From positions 43,426,513 through 43,490,512 of the forward strand of contig CAMGYJ010000011.1 of the NCBI GenBank assembly GCA_946122785.1: a stretch of DNA of 64,000 nucleotides, written 5' to 3'. Made by a program: the position numbers and the translations under genes. This DNA is from Linum tenue. Its lineage: Eukaryota; Streptophyta; Magnoliopsida; Malpighiales; Linaceae. Positions 57,103 to 64,000 of the stretch are shown one piece after another. Every line of letters starts with the position of its first letter. Position 1 is the stretch's first letter. Under the pieces are notes generated by a model. That model did not search any database. It was not told where the DNA came from and worked only from the letters and a program-made list of their open reading frames with translations.

Positions 57103-58080
57103 GAGAAGAATGGACCGGAAACAATGCACAGAGAGGTAAGGCGCGCTGAATAATTTTGTGGGCATGAATTACACTTTGGACCTAGCTATAATTAAGGGGA
57201 ACGCAGGAAACAATAAAATGCCTTTATCCTCTAGTATCTAATTGAGAATACAATATCAGCCTAATTTAGTTATTGTACTTCCATTTCCATACATATATTG
57301 ATTGGGAAGAACAAACACAAATTCAAAGTGACGACCAAAGCTGACTCACAAATGGGGAAGAACCTGGTTCGACTTGCATATTCTATTATTCATTATTGGG
57401 GATTGAAACCACTTGAAAACAAGAGCATAATACCGATTTCTAGGAATCATATGTTAATATTAAAGTGTTGAAATTGGCAGGCAACTCAGGTTGTGAATTT
57501 TCTAAATTGTTCAAATCTCAAATTGGAAGAACAGAGGAAAAACCAAAGTGCAACACCGATACAACAGGTAATAAGGGAAGATGACACAAACCAAAATAAC
57601 CCACAAACTGTAATGATCACCAACCACAAAGTAGTGACCATATTACGAATTGAGAAGAATCATGTGTCCGGAGGGATAACCTTACCTCTACCTAGTCGAA
57701 TTTCAGGACTCCGAAGTGGCAAAGTGGTTTGTGTAGTGTCAGTGCGCTTCCTGCATGCCGTCGGCTCAAGATAACCAGGTGGGAGGTCGATCGAAGTAGT
57801 AATACCGGTGGGATTAGAGCACGATCACCACCTTTCTGCGACAGCAGGAGATTATGTTTGTGAGGAGGAGACTCGCGCCGGAGCAGTGTGAATTGGGAAA
57901 TCTTTGCGAAAGCCGCGATCAGTTGGATTTTTGAGTTCGCCGGAGCTACAATCCCAAATACCTAAAATGAACAGAAGTTTTGGGGAAATAGTGGGTAAAA
58001 CTTACCGATTCAATTTTTCGTCAGCCATAGTTTTCTAAACTAAGACCAGAAACTATACTAAGCTTAATAGAGATTGCTCC
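57103..58080. other. Stretch without a supported gene
   Basis: Open frames are short and unlike known families. Nothing assigned. Confidence 0.4.
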
Positions 58081-58310
58081 TCAACTATCGTAATGAACTA
58101 AAAAGGATTGAAAGCTTACTTGGGATGGATTCTCGTCCGCGGAACTCGAGACAGCAAACTTCCCGACCGCCGCCACGAGGTTGTGGGATCTCAGCTCCCC
58201 GTCGATCCCGTGCACGATCACACGGCCACCGCCGCCGTCGTGCAGATTCCAATCCACGACCTCCGCGTGCAGGTAACCCTCCGTCGTGCAGATTCCAATC
58301 CAACTCCAAC
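58081..58310 (-). other. GC-rich possible exon with a short internal duplication
   Basis: The minus strand is open and reads EVVDWNLHDGGGGRVIVHGI then GELRSHNLVAAVGKFAVSS, ending at a CCCAA/GTAAGC donor. The words ATTGGAATCTGCACGACGG are duplicated about 45 bp apart, in different frames. There is no in-frame ATG. A (CT)n tract upstream (58392-58452 on plus) would suit a 5' leader. Family unknown; may be a first exon or a leader of a minus-strand gene. Confidence 0.25.
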
Positions 58311-58433
58311 GGCTTCTTCCCACCTCCGATTCGTCCGAGCGCGACGGTGATCCCCGGCCACCTTCCTTCCTTCTCCCTTTCACCTTTCCCCCTCTCTCTC
58401 TCTAATGTGATTGGAATTGCGATTCCCTTTCTG

Positions 58434-58454
58434 TCTCTCTCTCTCTCTCTCTCA
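58434..58454. repeat. (CT)n microsatellite
   Basis: Run of about ten CT units following other CT-rich tracts from 58392. Confidence 0.9.
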
Positions 58455-59168
58455 ATAGCAGTAGAAAAAAAAACAAAGGAACTGATGGAAGTGGAAAAGG
58501 AAGGAGCTTTGCCTCTGGGTTTTGTTGTTTTGCACGCTTCTTCAGTGGACCATTTCCTTCCTGGGAAATAAAAAATAAATACAAATTAAATGACAACGTG
58601 GCCTGGCAGGAGAAAAGGTGGGTAGTGGACAGGTTTTTGGTTCTGAAATCAGGCGAGGACTCCTTTTTTTCCCCGCTTAACACTCTGCCACATCAGCTTC
58701 CTAAAATCACTCTATGGACAGGAAATTTTGAAGGGGGTGCAGTTTTACTTTTCAGCTATAAATTATACTGTTGATTTCACATCCCTAGTATAGTAATGGC
58801 CGAAACGGATATAAGTTTTTTGTCCTTCTTGACAATTATAAATTATTCGTTTTAAAAGAAAATATCATTTCTCATACCTAAGATAATTTTGTCGATCGGG
58901 ATGAGTACCCAATTTGATTATCGTGACAATGATTCAAGATACACAACCTAATCAATATTCTTTATGAACAATATCCTCCATCAACCTCGTAATGAAATTT
59001 GAGTAAAGGAACAATACATTTACAGTACCAGACACAAACTCTAAATTTCTTTAAGTGTATAATGCAGAATTGTGTGTGTAATTAAGTAGAATAAAATTTA
59101 TTGAGGGTTTTGCAAACAAGAGATTGATTTAATGATATTATACTAATCGCCAACCTGAAAGTTTCAAG
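58455..59168. other. Intergenic stretch
   Basis: No gene recognised. Confidence 0.5.
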
Positions 59169-59177
59169 TTTAAATTA

Positions 59178-60332
59178 GGCAAAATACACTTGTATAGTCA
59201 AAACTTTCGCGTTTGTGTCAATAATAGCCAAATTTGTAAAAATACCACTTATAGCCACTTCCGTACAATTCTTTAATGGTGTCATCTAACAAGCTGATTG
59301 TACTAACAGAAGTGCTGACATGACGACGTTTCGTCAATAAAATTGCCATATGAATTTAACTTTAAAAAATACAAAAGAAAAATAAAAACATTCTCTTCCC
59401 TTTCTCTTCTTCCCCTTTCATTCCCAAGTCGCCGCTCCCTTTTGACCAATCTTCTTCTTCCGTTTCAAATTCCCTTCCCTTGTCATGGCTCTTTTTGTTC
59501 TTCCCTTCCGCAAGCTCGACGAGATGGCTTTGTGCCCCATTCTGATTAGGGGTCGGAGGTTGAGAATTGCTTCTCTCTGAAAGAGGAATTCCAGCAATCA
59601 TCGACGAATCATGACTTGGAGAAGGTCCAGCTACTGCTGGAATAAACACGCTCTGTTTCGGAATTCGCAGGCAACAAACCCACCAAATTGATCAAATCCA
59701 GTGTCGGAAAGCTGAAGAATAGACTTCCTTGTTGGGGTTATCCAGCTCGTGTCCCTAATCGAAACAAGGGCTTAGGGATCTTCAGCGATTAGGGATTTGC
59801 TCTCTTTTCACTGTTCTAAAATCGAGCGCCCTTTGTTCATAGTTAAGAATGTTCTTTGTTCAACGAGAAGAATATCCTTTGTTTAAGAAGGAACATGGCA
59901 AAATTTCATAGTTCCATTTCTTTTAGGTTTAGTCGAAGATGTACGAAGAAGAAGAAGAAAAGGAAGGAAAGGTGGGGGAATCTGGAGAGAATTTCCTTTT
60001 TTAGTTAATTTATTCTCCTTTTTGCCACATTGGAATAAGTGGTATTTTATGTTTTTTTTATTTCAAAATTAATTATTTTTATAACTCAAAATTAAATGAC
60101 GTGGCAATGATACGATGATTTGTCGATGACGTGTACGATGATTTGTCATCCTAGTCACTCTAACGTTAACCTAACTGACAGAGTCTCTTTAACGCCGTTA
60201 AAGTTTGTAACGAAAATGACTATATTTATCATGAAATTTCAAAATTCTGGCTATAAGTGATATTTTTCCAAATTTGGCTATTATTGGCACAAACGCAAAA
60301 TTAAAGTTTTGGCTATAGAAGTGTATTTTTCC
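59178..60332. mobile_element. Mutator-like element E (about 1155 bp)
   Basis: Inverted repeats of about 90 bp share GTTTGTGTCAATAATAGCCA (left, from 59213) and its near complement near 60275-60300. Outer ends are GGCAAAATACAC and its near complement. Flanks TTTAAATTA / TTTAATAGT agree in only five of nine bases, so the target duplication is weak. The interior has pyrimidine-rich and GC-richer parts but no transposase. Confidence 0.65.
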
Positions 60333-60341
60333 TTTAATAGT

Positions 60342-61500
60342 TATACTAATATAGACGCAAATATAATGATCTTTAGAGACAAATACAAATATCACTTAAA
60401 ATCTTAACCATGTATGAGTAAGTTATAAATAATTCCCCTTGTAATTGCTAACCTAGTTACTCCCCTCGTATATTAAAATATAATGTATTAAATTTTCAAG
60501 AAAATAATTTTGAGAAAAAACTAATAATTAAACTAATTGATAAGGAGAAACCCCATGTCCCCATCCCTGCCGCATGCAAATTCCTTTTTTCAGCACCGGG
60601 TTGCCGCCGCTTCATCTCCCTCAAGCCGCTAACATCTCTCTCTTCCCGATCAAAACGTCATAATCGTGACCGTTCATTCAAGCAACCATCATCTCAATTC
60701 TCAACCTCAATCCGCCATCTCTCTTCTTCCCACCCAACCTTCTATTCTAGCCGTGACGACTATCCATTTAGGGACAACGACTACCGATTTCCGTTGCGGT
60801 TACGGCAGCAGTCGATCGCTATAAGCACGAATCTTGGAGTTTCGGAGGTAAACAAAATTTTGCTTCCTAAGATTCAGTTCTACGCCCATCATTCATCTCC
60901 CCAAACCAGTCATCATCTTCCATCTTGTAGCCCCGACTGTCATGGTTTTCGTCGTCCCTCAAACCACCATCTCCTCAATCCGTCAACAGGCAAGAACGGC
61001 GGCCACCAGTCGACGATGGGAAAGCGGAGTGTGAGCGGCTGGAACGGATTTCACTGATTATTTTAGTTCATTAATTATTAGTTTTCTTTCTCAGTTTTCT
61101 TTTTGGAATTTTAATTCGCCAGATCCATGATTCGCCTCCTCTAGATTGCTCCGGTAGTTGAGTTGTTCATCGAGTAGTGCAGTAAGGATTTAGAAACGTG
61201 GTGATGGCCTACTTTTCCTCGCTCAATTGATTTCGATTAGGTCTTGGATGTATTCATTTGGAGTGGTTTAATGTATTGAAAGGATGTATTCATGTATTAT
61301 TGTTCTTATTTTATAAAATAATTGGTATTTTATCATTTTAAAAATAATATACTGAAAATCTAATTACATTTAGTATTATTGTTCTTATTTTATAAAAATT
61401 GAATGGTGTGTACTTTCTGCAAACTGGGAAATGCCACCAAAGTATATTATATTTAATTAAAATAAAATTATCAAAATTAAACTAAAAACAAATTTATTTG
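60342..61500. other. Intergenic stretch with a GC-richer island
   Basis: 60590-61060 is GC-richer with an 87-codon frame (60794-61057) lacking any family feature. It might be a promoter-like or captured fragment. The rest is AT-rich. Confidence 0.35.
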
Positions 61501-61539
61501 CTTCAAAGTTTATCCAATTGAGACAAATATTGTGTCGTC

Positions 61540-61855
61540 ATAACATCTTTTAGAAGCAAATACATTTTTTTCAAAAACTATTATTACAAACAAAAATATA
61601 TGTCTCTAAAACTAAATTAAAATAAAAGATAGAAAAGTAGGTGTTTAAAAGTGGAAATGCCATCAAAAAAATTTGTTTCCAATTCGGTAATTAGATGCAA
61701 ATATTATTTGCTACTACGTTTGCTTCTAAAGGGAATTAGAGATAGAGGCGTCCGATGCAAATAACTTATCTGACTCAATTGATGTACAGAAACAAATAAT
61801 AATGACTTTTAGAAGTCATTAACCTCTGTCTCTAATGCTTGATTTTCTTGCAGTG
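61540..61855. mobile_element. Right end of a CACTA-type transposon (left end not seen)
   Basis: The stretch ends GATTTTCTTGCAGTG at 61855, the complement of a CACTGCAAGAAAATC terminus typical of plant CACTA (En/Spm) elements. Inside are subterminal repeats of TTAGAAGCAAAT and CTCTGTCTCTAATG kind. No partner terminus was found in the window, so this is a truncated copy; the left limit is arbitrary. Confidence 0.5.
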
Positions 61856-61943
61856 AAACAAACCTACCTATATTGAACCTGGTAATTTAAGTTTGCATGC
61901 CTGACAATATAAAAGTAACAATCCCCCTTCATTATAAAGCGAT

Positions 61944-61951
61944 TATAAATA
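61944..61951 (+). promoter_or_regulatory. TATA box of the DUF3511 gene
   Basis: TATAAATA, 112 bases before the ATG; a leader of about 85 bases follows. Confidence 0.65.
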
Positions 61952-62062
61952 CCCTTTTTCCTTTTCTCCTCCCGACCCCAAACCCCATAACCATACAAAC
62001 ACTAGAGATCGTACGAACTGATAACCACAGTAAAGCTAATAACTCGAGAGAGTACACAAATA

Positions 62063-62332
62063 ATGGAGAAGAGCAAGTCGTTCCCGCAGTACGCGTCGTC
62101 CTTCTCCGGCGAGTTCGGGTTTGAAGATCGGCGGCGAGGGAACCACAAAACCTACAGCTTCAACGGGCCGAACCAGAAACCGGTCGACCCGGAAGCCAAG
62201 AGGAAAAAGCGGATCGCGGCCTACAACGTCTTCGCCATGGAAGGCCAAGGCAAGCTCAAATCAAGTGTCCGGAACAGCTTCAAGTGGATCAAGACCAAGT
62301 TCACCGCCGACGACTCTCGCCATGGTATTTAA
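62063..62332 (+). CDS. DUF3511 family protein (89 aa)
   Basis: A single-exon frame starts MEKSKSFPQYASSFSGEFGF, followed by a basic middle DPEAKRKKRIAAYNVFAMEG and KLKSSVRNSFKWIKTKF. The R(K)KRIAxYNxxxxEGxxKxSxRxSFxWIK pattern is the DUF3511 signature of small plant proteins of unknown function. Length is slightly short for the family and the end (ADDSRHGI) lacks the usual YGW tail. No signal peptide or membrane segment; strongly basic. A TATA box and leader lie at a sensible distance. The gene stands alone, just beyond the CACTA end. Function is unknown in the family; nothing in the neighbourhood suggests one. Confidence 0.85.
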   Translation: MEKSKSFPQYASSFSGEFGFEDRRRGNHKTYSFNGPNQKPVDPEAKRKKRIAAYNVFAMEGQGKLKSSVRNSFKWIKTKFTADDSRHGI

Positions 62333-63590
62333 TGTTAATTACGGTGTTTATCGTTTGATTAGTCCTTCTGGAAGATACATAATTATCAGACGGGTTTCTG
62401 GGTCTCTTCTCTTTTCTCTGGTTTCAATCTTGGGGTGATTCGCCTTTGTTTGGGAACATGACTATAGGGATCATGATTTTTGGGAGGCCATGTGATTAAT
62501 TATTAAGTGTAATATATATGTTAATGATGTAATTAATTGTGCCTAATACCCAATAAATCTGTAGTTATCGTTTCTTACCTTCAGTTTCTCTACCCCTCTC
62601 TCCCCCTCGTGGTACTGTTGTAGCATTGAGCTATTCCCCATGGTTTGCGGCTCACGGGTTTGCGGCTCACGGGACGACACTAATTAAACATACACCTAAC
62701 AATCAAAGAAGAGATCAATTGTCGACATTCGAAGAGAAGGGATCCTTCAAATGAACCAGCTAACACACCCTGCATAAGATGACGAACACCACCTCTAAGT
62801 CGCTTTCCACGAATATCTGGGAAGCCACGTCAACAGAACATGTTCGTCTGAGCCACAAACCACGCAGACAAACAGGCAGCACGAATTACGTACAACAATT
62901 TCAAAACTTATTTTAGGAGGCCGGCTTGGAAGAGGTCGTCATTGGGATAGGACCAAATAAGGAGGATGAAATGAGCCATATATATTAGCACAATAGACGC
63001 GAGCTCACGAACTTGGAAATAAAACTGACCTACAAGAAAACAGACATGCGATTGAGTAAACTCTTCTTTTTTTATTATTCATTTTCTTTTAAATTGTAGT
63101 TGAGTAAACTAAAAACCTCTTTGTCTAACAAATAGACACATTTGAGAATGTTATATTAAGAAGAAAAAACTTTGTTACAAGCAAGGGCTCATCGTTGCAT
63201 CACAAGATATACACAACTGTAATTTTGGTGGGATAAGCCTGTTATAAAAATATGATATTATAGTTACAAAACTATATTAGGACTTGTAAAACATGAATAT
63301 AACCATTGAAAGACTACAAAAATCCCCTGGAGACATTCACATATCTATTGAAGAGCAAAAAGACAATGTCGTTTCCTCATATATGCGAAATGATTGGCAA
63401 TCTGAACTCATGAACCAGCTCCCAAAATGCACAGTTAAGCATTTGGAAAGATGGGGATCCGATCAATAACCCCATCATTTTGGAAACTGAAGAAGAAGTT
63501 GGGTTGGTACTTCCATGTGGAAGAGTTCTAGTTTATTGCAAAGTTTTTGCATATGGTGAATGTTGGATTTGGTTGGCAGATTAAGGTCTT
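62333..63590. other. 3' flank of the DUF3511 gene and intergenic DNA
   Basis: No further gene. A short direct repeat of TTTGCGGCTCACGGG lies at about 62644-62674. Confidence 0.5.
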
Positions 63591-63599
63591 CAATTTCAC

Positions 63600-64000
63600 G
63601 TGCGTGATTTTTACAATCAAAATGGTAGAATACATCAAGCTTCATGTGTTGATTTACACCAACAGAATGGGAGGATAGAAAGAAAACATCAACACATAGT
63701 TAATGTAGCTAGACCTTTAAGCTTTCAATCTGACTTACTTCCCTAATTTTGGGGAGATTATGTTCTACATTATGTGTTCTTAATCAACAAATTATATTTT
63801 TCTTTGTCAAATAATATCTCATCTTATGAGAAACTGTATGGTAAGACACTAAATTATGGTGTTCAATAAGTTGTTGGTTGTTTTAGCAATGATGGTACTT
63901 TAGTACAATGAAAAATGAAGATCGAAAGTAGAGCCATACAATTTATTTTTTTGGGATTTTTTCATTCCAAGATACTAGACTTGTCATCATGTTGGGTTTA
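63600..64000 (+). pseudogene. Copia integrase fragment, runs off the right edge
   Basis: The plus strand encodes, with stops and shifts, QQNGRIERKHQHIVNVARPL, FWGDYVLHYVFLINKL, SSYEKLYGKTLNYGV and RAIQFIFLG. This is the integrase core C-terminal part of a copia polyprotein, starting at the catalytic Glu region. At least three stops are present, and no LTR or earlier domain is visible to the left. Confidence 0.75.

Noticed and set aside
60794..61057. 87-codon plus-strand frame in a GC-richer island
   Set aside because: No recognisable domain and no promoter or splice evidence.

Overview
This is plant nuclear DNA, most likely from a eudicot. The evidence is spliced genes with GT-AG introns, a class III peroxidase, a DUF3511 gene, a plant-type tRNA-Gly, and AT-rich intergenic DNA packed with copia, gypsy, LINE, hAT, Mutator-like and CACTA sequences. 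I cannot name the species.

Genes that look alive: (1) the first coding exon of a DHHC-type protein S-acyltransferase on the minus strand at 1058-1096, with the rest off the left edge; (2) a tRNA-Gly(GCC) at 15538-15608; (3) a complete three-exon class III peroxidase resembling Arabidopsis PRX12 at 27048-29725; (4) a small DUF3511 protein at 62063-62332. Relic genes: an ASHH1/SDG26-like histone methyltransferase (9010-15312) broken by a copia element in intron 1 and a hAT MITE inside a SET exon; a cytosolic-type histidyl-tRNA synthetase fragment (56681-57102, minus); and a few unassigned exon-like pieces near 54.3-58.3 kb.

Layout: 0-1.5 kb acyltransferase 5' end; 2.7-3.9 kb Mutator-like element A; 4.5-8.3 kb decayed gypsy element (minus); 9.2-13.8 kb decayed copia-1 inside the SDG26 relic; 16.1-20.6 kb a hAT-like element carrying the young copia-2, whose LTRs are identical; 21.1-21.5 kb a MULE MITE; 22.5-24.2 kb Mutator-like element C; 25.7-26.7 kb a gypsy-type solo LTR ending about 370 bases before the peroxidase start codon; 27.0-29.7 kb peroxidase; 30.7-36.4 kb chromodomain gypsy element (minus); 38.5-44.8 kb Mutator-like element D with a LINE in its left terminal repeat; 47.5-52.5 kb nearly intact copia-3; 53.3-53.9 kb hAT-like relic; 56.7-57.1 kb HisRS relic; 59.2-60.3 kb Mutator-like element E; 61.9 kb CACTA end; 62.1 kb DUF3511 gene; 63.6-64.0 kb copia integrase fragment running off the right edge.

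The most unusual structure is an array of five stem-loops (25884-26107) inside the solo LTR. They share an almost invariant 17-base loop, but the stems differ in sequence while keeping pairing and a one-base bulge. The second is copia-2: its LTRs are identical, yet its pol region has lost integrase and the RT catalytic motif, carries a foreign hydrophobic segment, and stays open for 525 codons. All coordinates were read by eye; boundaries without a target-site duplication are approximate.
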